From NCBI RefSeq assembly GCF_900169165.1, contig NZ_FXYY01000004.1, forward strand, positions 62,001 to 126,000: a stretch of 64,000 bases of DNA. The letters are read 5' to 3'. Made by a program: the position numbers and the translations under genes. The notes under the pieces are model-generated. The model was not told the DNA's origin and made no database searches. It was given only the letters and a program-made list of their open reading frames with translations. Below are positions 18,466 to 28,045 of the stretch, piece after piece. Each line of letters opens with the position of its first letter. The first letter of the stretch is position 1. Origin of the DNA: Brevibacterium linens ATCC 9172. GTDB taxonomy: Bacteria > Actinomycetota > Actinomycetes > Actinomycetales > Brevibacteriaceae.

Positions 18466-19695
18466 TTAGGAGATGTAGGGTTTGGGATCGACGTAGGTGC
18501 CGTTCTTCATGATCTCGAAGTGCAGGTGGCAACCGGTCGATGCGCCCGTCGTACCGGAGTACGAGATGATGTCGCCTTTCTTGACCTTCTGCCCGTCGTG
18601 GACCTTGAGCTTCGTGTTGTGGTTGTAGGTCGACGCGATCGAATTGCCCTCGATCTTGCCGTGGGAGATGACAACGCGATTGCCGTACCCGCCGGTCCAG
18701 CCGGAGGTGACGACGATCCCGTCGCCGGCCGCACGGATCGGTGTTCCGCAGGGCACACCGAAGTCCATTCCGGTATGCAGCTTCCGGGCGCCGGTGATCG
18801 GGTGGATGCGGTATCCGAACGGAGACGTTATCGGGTATCCCTTGGCCGGGTTGGCCAAGTCTCCGTCACCGAAGACGAACTTGCCCTTCTTCTCCTGCTC
18901 CTTCTCCCATTCGCGGACTTTCTTGGCCAGACGATCCTGCTCGGCCTTCTCGTCGGCCAGCTCCTTCTCGGTCTTGGTTTTGTTGTCGGAGATGGTCTTC
19001 TCCGCATCGTCCTTCGCGGAGATGAGGTCGTTGAGGTTGTCGGCCTTCTTCTTCGCATCGACCTGCGCGGCTTCTTTGGCCAGCACCGCTTCGGCGGCTT
19101 CGTCCTTGAGGTCGGAGATCTTCTCCGTCACGCCCGAAAGCCGCTCTTCGTTGTTCTTGTTCAGCGCCCGCTGTTCGGAGAGTTCGTCGATCGTGCGCTG
19201 CTGGGACCGCACCGCTGAGTCGACGCGGCCGATACCGCCGTCGGCACTCGTGCCCTCGGCCATCTGCAGCAGCATCGCGAGATCTGAGGTGATGCCCGAA
19301 TTCTGGTAGGCCTGCCGCCCGATGCGCGCGGCCGAGGTCTTGTGCTTGTCGATCTCCTCGGTGCCGGACGTGATCTTATCCTTGAGGTCCTTCTGCGCGT
19401 TCTCCGCCGAGGACAGGCGCGCAGCCATGTCCTCATCCTTTTCGATCGCCTTCGCCAACGCATCGTCGGCGGCCTTCGATTCGGCTTCGGCATCCGGCAG
19501 CTTCTCCTGCGCGGCGTCGCGTTCGGCGATGACGCGGGCGAGTTCCTCATCGAGGCCCTCGAACTCCTGCTGGAGTTCCTTGACGCGTTCGTCGACCTCG
19601 CTTTTGTCGTCGCGCGGGTCGGCCACCACCGAGGTGACCGGCATGATCACCGCCAATGCGGCGGCCGTGACGACGAGTCCCAGTCTGCGTCTCAT
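18466..19695 (-). CDS. Secreted coiled-coil M23 peptidase (FtsEX-linked cell-wall hydrolase)
   Basis: 409 residues. Signal peptide (MRRRLGLVVTAAALAVIMPV, cleaved near ADP), then a long charged coiled coil (about 30-270), then a LytM/M23 domain: SPFGYRIHPITGARKLHTGMDFG contains the His and Asp zinc ligands and CHLHFEIMKNG the last His pair. It follows ftsX by two bases. In E. coli, Mycobacterium and Streptococcus the FtsEX complex activates a coiled-coil wall hydrolase in the same way, so this is probably the FtsEX-dependent septal hydrolase. All catalytic histidines are present. Confidence 0.9.
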   Translation of the reverse strand: MRRRLGLVVTAAALAVIMPVTSVVADPRDDKSEVDERVKELQQEFEGLDEELARVIAERDAAQEKLPDAEAESKAADDALAKAIEKDEDMAARLSSAENAQKDLKDKITSGTEEIDKHKTSAARIGRQAYQNSGITSDLAMLLQMAEGTSADGGIGRVDSAVRSQQRTIDELSEQRALNKNNEERLSGVTEKISDLKDEAAEAVLAKEAAQVDAKKKADNLNDLISAKDDAEKTISDNKTKTEKELADEKAEQDRLAKKVREWEKEQEKKGKFVFGDGDLANPAKGYPITSPFGYRIHPITGARKLHTGMDFGVPCGTPIRAAGDGIVVTSGWTGGYGNRVVISHGKIEGNSIASTYNHNTKLKVHDGQKVKKGDIISYSGTTGASTGCHLHFEIMKNGTYVDPKPYIS

Positions 19696-19696
19696 C

Positions 19697-20611
19697 TCAG
19701 ACCTTCGTGTACTTGTTCAGCGTGATCAGCGACGAGGCTCCGGCCATGAGCACGCCGATGATGATGAGCACGGGGGTGATGAGGAGGACGTCCCATCCGG
19801 AGATGAGACTGAATCCAGTGGCCTGCGCCTGCAGCCAGCCGCTGACACCGAAGCGGACGAGCAGGCCCAGAGCACCGGCGGACAGAGTCGCCCCGATGGC
19901 CGAAGCGATGACCCCCTCGAGCAGGAACGGCATCTGGATGAAGGTGTTCGACGCACCGACCAGTCGCATGATGCCGGTCTCCCGGCGTCTCGAGAACGCG
20001 GAGAGTCGGATGGTGGTGGCGATGAGCAGCATCGCACACAGCAGCATGATGCCGGCTATCGCGATCGCGACGATCGTCGCGATATTGAGCACCCCGAACA
20101 GACGGTCGAGCAGCTGATTCTGGTCGACGACCTCTTCCACCCCGGGAGTCGACGAGAACGTCTCCTTGATGATGTCGTACTTCTCGGCGTCCTTGAGTTT
20201 GACCCGGAAGGACTCGTTCATCTCGTCCTCGGGCACGGTGCCTTCGAGGCTGGTGCCCTTGAACTGCTCCTGGAAGTGTTCGTAGGCCTCGGTCTTGTCC
20301 TCGAAGTAGACCTTGTCGACATAGGGGGCCAGATCGGAGCTTTCGAGTTCGGCCCGGATCTGATCCTTCTGGTCGCCCGTGACCTCACCGTCGACGCAGT
20401 TCGTCGCCTCCGAATCCGGCGGGCACAGGAACACGGAGACCTGCACACGGTCGTACCAGAAGTCCTTCATCTGACCGACCTGCATCTGCAGCAGGATCGC
20501 GGCTCCGACGAAGAGCAGGGACACGAATGTCACGAGCACGACGGAGATGACCATGGAGAAGTTCCGGCGCAGGCCCGACCAGACTTCGGAGAGGATGAAC
20601 CCGGCCCTCAT
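19697..20611 (-). CDS. ftsX: Cell division protein FtsX
   Basis: Membrane partner of FtsE, 304 residues. One N-terminal helix ([24 protein letters not shown]), a large extracellular loop (about 60-175, with the [12 protein letters not shown] motif), then three helices at the C-terminus. This is the permease-like FtsX layout; the outer loop binds and activates the wall hydrolase encoded next. The start overlaps the ftsE stop by four bases. Confidence 0.95.
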   Translation of the reverse strand: MRAGFILSEVWSGLRRNFSMVISVVLVTFVSLLFVGAAILLQMQVGQMKDFWYDRVQVSVFLCPPDSEATNCVDGEVTGDQKDQIRAELESSDLAPYVDKVYFEDKTEAYEHFQEQFKGTSLEGTVPEDEMNESFRVKLKDAEKYDIIKETFSSTPGVEEVVDQNQLLDRLFGVLNIATIVAIAIAGIMLLCAMLLIATTIRLSAFSRRRETGIMRLVGASNTFIQMPFLLEGVIASAIGATLSAGALGLLVRFGVSGWLQAQATGFSLISGWDVLLITPVLIIIGVLMAGASSLITLNKYTKV

Positions 20612-21297
20612 GAGGCGACTCCGTAGGTGCCTTCTTCGACGTCGCGGACGATCTCGCCTTCGCGCAGTTCGATGACCCGCCGACGCATCCGGTTGACGAT
20701 CTCTCCGTCGTGGGTGGCCATGAGCACGGTGGTGCCGTTGCGGTTGATCTTCTCCAGCACGTTCATGATGTCGGCGCTTGTGGCCGGGTCGAGGTTGCCC
20801 GTCGGCTCGTCGGCGAGCAGGATTCCGGGTTTGTTGACCACGGCGCGGGCGATGGCCACACGCTGCTGCTCACCGCCGGAGAGCTCACTGGGGTACCGTT
20901 TCTCCTTGCCGGCCAGGCCCACGGTCTCGAGGACGTCGGGGACGAGGGTCGACATGGCCGCGCGGGACTTTCCGATCACCTGGAGGGCGAAGGCCACATT
21001 GGCGAACACGGTCTTGTTCGGCAGCAGGCGGAAGTCCTGGAACACGGTTCCGATCCCCCGCCGCAGGTAGGGCACCTTCCAGCTGGGCATCTTCACCACG
21101 GACTTTCCGGCGATGTGGATGCGTCCGGCGCTGGGGGCCTCTTCACGCAGAATGAGTCGGATGACTGTGGACTTTCCCGATCCGGATGCCCCGACGAGGA
21201 ACACGAATTCCCCGCGGTCAGCCTCGAACGAGATGTCGTCGAGTGCTTTGCGGGAACGCGTGTCGTAGGACTTCGAAACGGAGTCGAATCTGATCAA
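20608..21297 (-). CDS. ftsE: Cell division ATP-binding protein FtsE
   Basis: ABC-type ATPase that drives FtsX, 229 residues. Walker A GASGSGKS, the [20 protein letters not shown] segment peculiar to FtsE, signature [14 protein letters not shown], Walker [15 protein letters not shown]. No ATG is available: a TGA precedes the TTG at 21309, and FtsE proteins begin at MIxFxxV, so the TTG at 21295-21297 (reading [10 protein letters not shown]) is preferred, with 21309 as the alternative. Confidence 0.93.
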   Translation of the reverse strand: MIRFDSVSKSYDTRSRKALDDISFEADRGEFVFLVGASGSGKSTVIRLILREEAPSAGRIHIAGKSVVKMPSWKVPYLRRGIGTVFQDFRLLPNKTVFANVAFALQVIGKSRAAMSTLVPDVLETVGLAGKEKRYPSELSGGEQQRVAIARAVVNKPGILLADEPTGNLDPATSADIMNVLEKINRNGTTVLMATHDGEIVNRMRRRVIELREGEIVRDVEEGTYGVAS

Positions 21298-21444
21298 GTC
21301 GGTCTTCAATCATGTTGCGGGTGGCTCGGCCGCTTCCACTGTACGTAACAGTTCCGTGATGTTTGCGGAGGCGGCCGGGCGTGTGGTGCGATCTGATGAA
21401 GTTCACAGTCGGGCCGGCGAGCCGCCCGCGAGCCCGGAATTCCG

Positions 21445-21493
21445 AGGGAAGGGAATGTTGGTTTCGGCAGCGAAAATCAACATTCTCTTCCCT
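21445..21493. repeat. Inverted repeat in the ftsE-prfB gap
   Basis: AGGGAAGGGAATGTTGG... and its complement near 21471-21493 pair over about 22 bases with few mismatches around a 4-base loop. It lies between the prfB 3' end and the ftsE 5' end and could form a hairpin in the prfB-ftsE transcript. Confidence 0.75.
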
Positions 21494-21564
21494 GCAATTG
21501 GCGATGCCCCGTCAGGGGAACCGTCGCCGAGGCGGATGCGCGCCGGATAGTCCGGCTGCCGACG

Positions 21565-21609
21565 GGCGGGCGGACCGGGGGCGGGCAGACCGGGGGCGGG
21601 CAGACCGGG
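21565..21609. repeat. Three 15-bp tandem repeats after prfB
   Basis: Units ggcgggcagaccggg at 21580-21594 and 21595-21609 are identical and 21565-21579 differs by one base. They lie just downstream of the prfB stop codon. No coding role seen. Confidence 0.8.
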
Positions 21610-21628
21610 AGAGGTCCCGGCCGGAGGC

Positions 21629-22753
21629 TCAGGCCTCGGCTTCTTCGGCCATCTCCTGTTCCTTGCGCCAGCGGATGCCGGCTTCGATGAGTCCGTCGAG
21701 GTCGCCGTCGAAGACTGCCGAGGGGTTGTTGACCTCGTAGCCGGTGCGCAGGTCTTTGACCATCTGGTACGGATGCGTGACGTACGAGCGCATCTGGTCG
21801 CCCCAGCTGGCCTTGATGTCGCCGGCCAGCTCCTTCTTCTGTGCAGCCTCTTCCTGGCGCTTGAGGTCGAGGAGGCGGGACTGGAGGACGCGCATCGCGG
21901 CCTCGCGGTTCTGGATCTGGGACTTCTCGTTCTGCATGCTCACGACCACTCCGGTGGGGATGTGGGTGATGCGCACCGCCGAGTCCGTTGTGTTCACCGA
22001 CTGTCCGCCGGGGCCCGAGGACCGGTAGACGTCGATGCGCAGATCGTTCTCGTCGACCTCGACATGGTCCGTCGACTCGATGAGCGGGACCACCTCGACG
22101 GCCGCGAAGGAGGTCTGGCGGCGGCCCTGATTGTCGAAGGGGCTGATGCGCACGAGGCGGTGGGTGCCGGCTTCGACCGACAGTGTGCCGTAGGCGTAGG
22201 GCGCGTCGATCTGGATGGTCGCGGACTTGATGCCCGCACCTTCGGCATAGGAGGTGTCGAGCTCCTGGACCTTGTAGCCGCGGTTCTCCGCCCACCGGAC
22301 GTACATGCGGGTGAGCATCTGCGCCCAGTCGGTCGCGTCGTCGCCGCCGGCGCCCGAGCGCACGGTCACAACGGCGGAGCGCTCATCGTATTCGTGGCTG
22401 AGCAGGGTCGAGATCTCGAGTTCGGCGAGCTGATCGCGCAGCTTCTTGATGTCGCGGTCGGCTTCTTCGAGCGAGTCCGAGTCGCCTTCGTCCTGGGACA
22501 TCTCGACGAGGAGTTCGGCATCGTCGATGCGCTGTCCGAACTTCTCGAGCTTCTCCAGGGTGCCCTGCTTGTGCGAGAGCTTGGCCGAGGTCTTCTGCGC
22601 CGAGTCGGGGTCGTCCCAGAACGTGGGCGACGAGGCCTGCTCTGTGAGCTCGGCAACCTCGTCGCGCAGATTGTCCAGATCGGACACGTCGAGAATCGCT
22701 TTGTACGTCTGGCGGAGGTTGGCGATTTCAGAAGAGTAATCAGTAGAGGCCAT
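21629..22753 (-). CDS. prfB: Peptide chain release factor 2
   Basis: RF2 ends translation at UGA and UAA. 374 residues with domain 1, the SPF-type recognition region ([19 protein letters not shown]) and the catalytic GGQ in [11 protein letters not shown]. The reading frame is continuous from ATG, so there is no autoregulatory frameshift, as usual in actinobacteria. It lies upstream of ftsEX in the same orientation, a conserved arrangement. Confidence 0.96.
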   Translation of the reverse strand: MASTDYSSEIANLRQTYKAILDVSDLDNLRDEVAELTEQASSPTFWDDPDSAQKTSAKLSHKQGTLEKLEKFGQRIDDAELLVEMSQDEGDSDSLEEADRDIKKLRDQLAELEISTLLSHEYDERSAVVTVRSGAGGDDATDWAQMLTRMYVRWAENRGYKVQELDTSYAEGAGIKSATIQIDAPYAYGTLSVEAGTHRLVRISPFDNQGRRQTSFAAVEVVPLIESTDHVEVDENDLRIDVYRSSGPGGQSVNTTDSAVRITHIPTGVVVSMQNEKSQIQNREAAMRVLQSRLLDLKRQEEAAQKKELAGDIKASWGDQMRSYVTHPYQMVKDLRTGYEVNNPSAVFDGDLDGLIEAGIRWRKEQEMAEEAEA

Positions 22754-22800
22754 AATGATGCGATTCTAGTGCATGCCCCCTCCCCACCCAGAACCGACGG

Positions 22801-22834
22801 ATGCGCGCCGAGGCGGGACCGCCTCGGCGCGCAT
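22801..22834 (-). terminator. Hairpin after hmp, built from an inverted pair of the GCCGCCTCGG-type motif
   Basis: Perfect 15-bp arms (ATGCGCGCCGAGGCG and its complement) around GGAC, 23 bases past the hmp stop and before prfB. No T-run follows, so Rho-independent action is uncertain, but position fits a terminator. Confidence 0.6.
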
Positions 22835-22856
22835 CTGCACCATCCCCCGGTTGAGG

Positions 22857-24082
22857 TCAGGCGGGGACGAGTTCGGGCACGGTTGCCCAGGTGTCGGGGC
22901 CGAAGACCTCGAAGTGGATATTGTCCTCGGGCACGTCGAGCGCATCGAGTCCGCGGAACACGTCCTTCATGAATGGTGGCGGACCGCACAGGTACACCTG
23001 CGCGTCGACGGGGACGCCCACCTCGGCGAGATCGATGAAGCCTTCATGGACGGTCTCAGTCGCCGTGCGCGCACCGAGCTGTTCGTACCAGTGGTGCATC
23101 CGGGCACCCGGCAGCTGGGCGACGAGTTGTACCATCTCCTGCCGGTGGGCGTGGGAGGCCATCGACTGGTCGGCGTGGAGGACCGTGACCTCGCGCCGGG
23201 ATTCCTTGGACACGAGGTCATTGAGCGCACCGAGGATCGGGGTGCAGCCGATGCCCGCAGAGACGAGGAGCAGCGGGGTCTCGGCCTCTTCGACGACGAG
23301 GTCGCCGTAGGGCAGCGAGCAGCGGACCCGGTCGCCTTCGAAGACATTTCATGGATGAAGTTCGACACCTCACCAGCAGGGACGCCCGCTTCCGCGCGGC
23401 CCGGTTCGGCCTTGATCGTCACCGCCCAGGAGTCGTTCGAACTCGTCCGGGTGAGGCTGTACTGGCGGATCTGCCGCGCCCCGTCAGACAGCTGCACCTG
23501 GACTGAGATGTACTGCCCGGGACGGGCCTGCGGCAGAGCTCCACCATCGGGGCGAGCGAGGAGTAGGCTGACGGTGTGCGGTGATTCCTGCCGGCGGCGG
23601 CTGACGACCAGGTCGGACCAAACGTCACCGGGGTCGACGTCGTGGTGGGCGTAGAGCGTTCGTTCGGCGGCGATGAGGGTATTCGCCATATCCCAGTAGA
23701 CCTCGGTCCACGCGTCGACGACCTCGGGGGTGGCCGCCTCGCCGAGGACCTCGCCGATGGCCGCGAAGAGGTGCTCGTAGACGATCGGGTACTGGTCTTC
23801 GGTGATGCCCAGCGACGCGTGCTTGTTCGCGATCCGGCTCATCATCGCGTCGATGTTCGGCGCATCCTCGGACACGAGCAGGCTGGCATAGGCGGCGATC
23901 GCGCCGGCCAGCGCCTTCTGCTGTTCGCCTTGGGCCTGATTGCCGCGATTGAACAGGTCAGCAAGCAGGTCGGGACGGGCGGTGAACATCCGGTCATAGA
24001 AGATCGGGGTGATGTCGCCGATGGCCGATCCGATGACGGGAAGGGTGCCTTTGACGCTGGTGAGAGCGGGTCGGGAGATCAC
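22857..24082 (-). pseudogene. hmp: Flavohemoglobin (nitric oxide dioxygenase) with one frameshift
   Basis: Hmp oxidises NO to nitrate. The GTG at 24080-24082 has a perfect AAAGGAG. Frame one gives the globin domain (IFYDRMFTARPDLL, distal and proximal region through NKHASLGITEDQYPIVYEHL) and the FAD domain (PGQYISVQVQLS, RQYSLTRTSS) up to FIHEM. The NAD domain continues in another frame: FEGDRVRCSLPYGDLVV, GIGCTPILGALND, YLCGPPPFMKDVF, to the stop at 22857. Adding one base near 23344 would restore a 408-residue protein of normal length. Neither part shows other damage, so recent mutation or a sequencing error are both possible. Confidence 0.88.
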
Positions 24083-24184
24083 TTGTGCTCCTTTTGCGGC
24101 ACCGGTGCGCCGCGCAGCGGGAACGGCCCTTCCAGGTCGCTGTTCTTCTTGGCAGTTTCGATCGTAATCGGACCACAACGCCGA

Positions 24185-24203
24185 ATTCTACGCATTGTAG
24201 AAT
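24185..24203. promoter_or_regulatory. Dyad operator over the hmp promoter
   Basis: ATTCTAC-N5-GTAGAAT is a 19-bp perfect dyad about 100 bases upstream of the hmp start. On the minus strand it contains TACAAT, a plausible -10 element, so a bound repressor would block transcription. NsrR or another NO-responsive regulator is the expected binder; the sequence is not a clear match to a published consensus that I can check. Confidence 0.45.
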
Positions 24204-24256
24204 ATGAGATTCTTCGTACCAGCCGGAAGGCGAGGATCCCTTCGAGATCAGAACAA

Positions 24257-24299
24257 AGCGCCGCCGGCGGGAGATCTCATTCATCCCGCCGGCGGCGCT
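24257..24299. repeat. Strong GC-rich inverted repeat between hmp and tad genes
   Basis: AGCGCCGCCGGCGGGA (24257-24272) pairs perfectly with 24284-24299, around an 11-base loop containing GAGATCTC. It lies in the divergent gap, where a terminator for a known gene is not expected. Confidence 0.75.
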
Positions 24300-24527
24300 G
24301 CTCACATCGCTTCACACGAAGACTGGTGAGGGAAATATAGATCGAAACCCACCCTTGCGCAAGACGAACAGCCCCATAGTGACATTCGTGAAACTACACG
24401 GCGGGCATTTGCCGAACCGATTCTCCGTTATCCACAGATTTGGTTTTTCACTAGATTCTTCATTCGACTACAGATAGGTTAAACAGCAAATCACGCTGTC
24501 TATTGAATGATCAGGCAAGGGTTCAGA
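24300..24527 (+). other. AT-rich upstream region of the Tad pilus locus
   Basis: Markedly AT-richer than the window average, it ends at the tadA start and presumably contains the locus promoter. It holds one perfect DnaA box, TTATCCACA (24428-24436). No gene is visible. Confidence 0.4.
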
Positions 24528-25751
24528 GTGGAAGCCACCGAAGTCATCACCAGCGAGGTTCACAAACGGATCAGAGATCTCGATGTGGATCCCCGCGCCG
24601 ATATTCAGCGCTCTCGTGAGCTCATTCGCACCGTCATCGCCGAATACGACGAGCGCAGCCTCGTCGCCGATCTCCCCCTGCTCGAGGACAAAGAGGCGAC
24701 GTTCCGGCATATCGATCATCAGCTCTCGGGTTTCGGTGCCCTGCAGGACTATTTCGACGATCCGCACGTCGAAGAGATCTGGGTGAACTCACCGAGCGAG
24801 GTGTTCATCGCCGTCGACGGAATCCATCAGCTGACGACGACGAAACTCAGTTCGGGTGAACTCGATGACCTCATCGAGCGGATGTTGCGCACCTCGGGCC
24901 GCCGCGTCGATCTGTCGCAGCCGTTCGTCGACGCCATCCTGCCCGACGGGTCCCGTCTGCATGTGGTGCTGCCCGATATCACTCGCACCCATCCGGCCGT
25001 GAATATCCGCAAGTTCATCGCCCGACCGCGCAATCTCGCCAATCTGATCGCGCATGGATCGCTGACGGCCGGGGCCGCCGAGTTCCTCGACGCTGCCGTG
25101 GCCAGTGGGGCCAATATCCTTGTCTCCGGGGCCACTCAGGCGGGCAAGACCACGATGCTCAACGCCTTGGCCGGCTCGATTCCGGCCCGTGAACGCACGA
25201 TCTCCTGCGAAGAGGTCTTCGAACTGAATCTGCCCAGCCGCGACTGGGTCCCCATGCAGTGTCGCCAGCCCTCATTGGAAGGCACCGGCGAAGTCACCCT
25301 CCGCGCCCTCGTCAAAGAGGCACTGCGGATGCGGCCGACGCGCATCATCGTCGGCGAGGTCAGAGAGGCCGAGAGCCTCGACCTCCTCGTGGCGTTGAAT
25401 TCGGGGCTGCCCGGGATGGGCACCATCCACGCGAACTCCGCCCGGGCGGCGATCACGAAGATCTGCACTCTGCCGCTGCTGGCCGGAGCGAACATCTCCT
25501 CGGCGTTCGTCGTTCCCACGGTCGCCGTCAGCCTCGACGTCGTCGTCCACCTGCGCAGGGATCCGTCCGGGGTACGCCGGGTCGATGAGATCTGCGCGGT
25601 GCCAGGCGGAGTCGAAGGCGACGTCGTCGAACTCGACACGATCTTCCATTCGCCCCGAGGACAGCTCATCCGCGGTCAGGGGTTCGGCCACCTCGGCGAG
25701 CGATTTGCGGCCATCGGCCGCGATCTGCACTCCATTCTGGAGGCGGCATGA
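24528..25751 (+). CDS. tadA: Tad pilus secretion ATPase TadA/CpaF
   Basis: Hexameric ATPase that powers Flp pilus assembly. The GTG at 24528 with AAGGG upstream is preferred to the ATG at 24507, which lacks a ribosome site. The 407-residue product has the CpaF N-terminal region (LQDYFDDPHVEEIWVN), Walker A SGATQAGKTTML, the Asp box around ERTISCEEVFEL and Walker B RIIVGEVREAESLDLL, with the conserved His in MGTIHANSA. It leads a plus-strand block of pilus genes. Confidence 0.92.
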   Translation: MEATEVITSEVHKRIRDLDVDPRADIQRSRELIRTVIAEYDERSLVADLPLLEDKEATFRHIDHQLSGFGALQDYFDDPHVEEIWVNSPSEVFIAVDGIHQLTTTKLSSGELDDLIERMLRTSGRRVDLSQPFVDAILPDGSRLHVVLPDITRTHPAVNIRKFIARPRNLANLIAHGSLTAGAAEFLDAAVASGANILVSGATQAGKTTMLNALAGSIPARERTISCEEVFELNLPSRDWVPMQCRQPSLEGTGEVTLRALVKEALRMRPTRIIVGEVREAESLDLLVALNSGLPGMGTIHANSARAAITKICTLPLLAGANISSAFVVPTVAVSLDVVVHLRRDPSGVRRVDEICAVPGGVEGDVVELDTIFHSPRGQLIRGQGFGHLGERFAAIGRDLHSILEAA

Positions 25752-26722
25752 GCTATTCGCAGTTCGCTCTGCTCAGCGGTGCCTGCCTCGGGGCAGGGCT
25801 CTTCCTCATCTGGATGTCACTGTGGCAGCGACCGCAGAGCAAGCGGACTCAGTCGCGGTGGGTGCGCGAACTCGATGACATGCTCACCGGTGCCGGATTC
25901 CCCAGGCTGCGTCCGGCCCATCTGCTGCTCATCTCGGTCGCGGCGTTCTGTATCGTGACCGTCGTTTCGACGGTGCTCACAGGATCGTGGGCGATCGCGC
26001 TGTGCTTCGGCCTCTTCGCCTCCTGGCTGCCGCACCGGGCATTGCAGCATCGGGCGCGCAGCAGACAGGTGATGCGGCGTGAGCTGTGGCCCGAAACCCT
26101 CGACCATCTCAATTCCGGAGTCCGCGCGGGACTGTCTCTGCCCGAAGCGCTGAGCTCTCTGGCCCATCGCGGACCCGAACCGCTGCGGCCGCTGTTCGAA
26201 GTCTTCGCCGAGGAATATCGGGCCAGCGGGTCATTCGCCTTGGCGTTGGAACGATTCAGACAGGTCAGCGCCGACCCGGTGGCCGACCGCATCGTCGTCG
26301 CACTCAGCGTCACCCGGCAGGTCGGCGGCAGCGACCTGGGCACCATGCTGCGGGCCCTGGCACAGTTCGTCCGTGATGATGCCCGCACCCGCAACGAGCT
26401 CTCCGCCCGGCAGCAGTGGACGGTCAACGGCGCCCGACTGGCCGTCGCAGCGCCGTGGGTGGTCCTCGCATTCCTGTCGACTCGACCCGAAACGGCAGTT
26501 GCGTACAACTCGCGAACCGGGCTGATCCTCCTGGCGGCGGGCTTCGTCGTGTCTCTGCTGGCATATCAGGCGATGAAGCGCATCGGCCGGCTCCCGGCCG
26601 AACCCCGGGTCATCGAGGGGTCCTCGCTCAGCGCCGCCCACCGACGTTTCGCAGACAACGCCGGCCTGAGCAGCGGATTCTCCGCCGACAGCGACGACTC
26701 CTCGGACGGACGGGCAGCATGA
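25748..26722 (+). CDS. tadB: Tad pilus inner-membrane platform protein TadB
   Basis: 324 residues, type II secretion F domain (about 115-245: LWPETLDHLNSGVRAGLSLPEALSSLA ... RFRQVSADPVADRIVVALSV) between N-terminal and C-terminal membrane helices. It anchors the ATPase at the membrane. It overlaps tadA by four bases (ATGA). Confidence 0.9.
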   Translation: MSYSQFALLSGACLGAGLFLIWMSLWQRPQSKRTQSRWVRELDDMLTGAGFPRLRPAHLLLISVAAFCIVTVVSTVLTGSWAIALCFGLFASWLPHRALQHRARSRQVMRRELWPETLDHLNSGVRAGLSLPEALSSLAHRGPEPLRPLFEVFAEEYRASGSFALALERFRQVSADPVADRIVVALSVTRQVGGSDLGTMLRALAQFVRDDARTRNELSARQQWTVNGARLAVAAPWVVLAFLSTRPETAVAYNSRTGLILLAAGFVVSLLAYQAMKRIGRLPAEPRVIEGSSLSAAHRRFADNAGLSSGFSADSDDSSDGRAA

Positions 26723-27657
26723 GTCTCCTCGGCGAGCCACTGTCGATCCTGGCCCTCGGACTCTTCAACGGCTTCGCTCTCTGTGTCTTCGTCCTCTCCC
26801 TTCCGCCGCTGCGCAGGCCGACGCTGTCCTCACGGATCGCACCCTACCTGCGGGATCAGGAGTCTTTGGTCGACATCTACGCTCCGCCGACCCCGCGCGC
26901 CGACGGTTTCTGGGGGCTGGCGAAGTCATGGCTGGTCACCTCGACCCTGTGGGTGACGTCGCGCATCACCACGGATGCGAGTCTGCGGCTGCGCATCGAC
27001 CGCCTCGGCGGCAATGCCACGGTCGAACGGTTCCGCATCAGCCAGGTGCTGAGCATCCTCGTCGGGATGATCGTCGCCGGCGGTCCGGCCGGTGCGCTGT
27101 CGGCACAACGCGGCTTCTCCCCCATCGTCACCGTCGTCCTCGTCATCAGCGGCGGCATCGCCGGGCACGTCTTCAACGATTGGCGACTCAGCCAGGCCAT
27201 CGCCCGCCACGAATCCCGCGTGCTCGCCGAATTCCCCACCGTCGCCGAACTCCTCGCACTGTCCATCACCGCAGGAGAGGGGATCGTGGAGGCCCTCGAA
27301 CGCGTGTGCCGTACCTGCTCCGGCGAGCTCGTCGACGAACTCCGCGCGGCTCTGGCGGACACCCGCACCGGCACGCCGTTGGTCGAAGCGCTCGACGCGA
27401 TGGCCACGCGTATCGCCATCCCGGAGATCGTCCAATTCGTCGACGGCCTCGCAGTGTCGATGACCCGCGGTACGCCGCTCGCCGAAGTGCTCCGCTCCCA
27501 AGCCGCTGACGTGCGCGAACAGTCCCGACGGCGGCTGCTCGAACTGTCCGGGAAGAAGGAGATCGGGATGCTGATTCCGGTCGTTGTCTTCGTGCTTCCC
27601 GTCACCGTGATCTTCGCCGTCTTCCCGTCCCTGACCGTCCTCGACCTCAGTCCGTAA
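26719..27657 (+). CDS. tadC: Tad pilus inner-membrane platform protein TadC
   Basis: 312 residues from the ATG overlapping the tadB stop. N-terminal membrane segment, then the type II secretion F domain (LAEFPTVAELLALSITAGEGIVEALERV through FVDGLAVSMTRGTPLAEVLRSQAADVREQSRR) and C-terminal helix LIPVVVFVLPVTVIFAVFPSL. It pairs with TadB in the platform. Confidence 0.9.
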   Translation: MSLLGEPLSILALGLFNGFALCVFVLSLPPLRRPTLSSRIAPYLRDQESLVDIYAPPTPRADGFWGLAKSWLVTSTLWVTSRITTDASLRLRIDRLGGNATVERFRISQVLSILVGMIVAGGPAGALSAQRGFSPIVTVVLVISGGIAGHVFNDWRLSQAIARHESRVLAEFPTVAELLALSITAGEGIVEALERVCRTCSGELVDELRAALADTRTGTPLVEALDAMATRIAIPEIVQFVDGLAVSMTRGTPLAEVLRSQAADVREQSRRRLLELSGKKEIGMLIPVVVFVLPVTVIFAVFPSLTVLDLSP

Positions 27658-27759
27658 CGTCCACGCCACGCACCACCGACCATTCCCCGCTCCCAAAGCC
27701 AGTCCCGCACCACCGACCACGCGGATCGAAACCTCGACCTCGCCGATGAAGGAGACACG

Positions 27760-28038
27760 ATGTTCCGCCAGTTCACCTACCGCCTCGTCCCGTTCATGCT
27801 CGGGCTCATCCCCGGTCCCCCTCCACCAGGGGGAACCACCATCACCGAGGCGGCCGAGACAGACATCGACGCGAACCTCACCACCGATGTCGACCGACCC
27901 GATCGCGGGGACGTTCCCGGCTGGGTCCTCATCACTCTCATGACCGCAGGGTTGGTGGTTGCCCTGTGGGCGCTGGCCGGCGAAGCCTTCACCTCGATGT
28001 TCCAAGATGCGATGAACAAGGTCCGCGGGGCCGGGTGA
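27760..28038 (+). CDS. Small Flp-type pilin-like protein
   Basis: 92 residues with a strong AAGGAGA ribosome site. A single hydrophobic helix (WVLITLMTAGLVVALWALAG, about 54-73) follows GDVPG and precedes a short polar end, the shape of a Flp pilin, with a long N-terminal part of about 50 residues containing PPPPGG. The usual Flp cleavage G-xxxx-EY is not seen, so it may be a pilin-like or TadE-related structural protein. Position after tadC and before the TadE/G genes supports a pilus role. Confidence 0.65.
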   Translation: MFRQFTYRLVPFMLGLIPGPPPPGGTTITEAAETDIDANLTTDVDRPDRGDVPGWVLITLMTAGLVVALWALAGEAFTSMFQDAMNKVRGAG

Positions 28039-28045
28039 CCAGGCG

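Noticed and set aside
24428..24436. Perfect DnaA box TTATCCACA as an origin
   Set aside because: A single box without AT-rich repeats, dnaA or dnaN nearby; no origin signature.
27661..27759. Repeated CGCACCACCGACCA in the tadC-pilin gap as a regulator site
   Set aside because: Only two copies, not symmetric and with a spacing that fits no helical phase; too little evidence.
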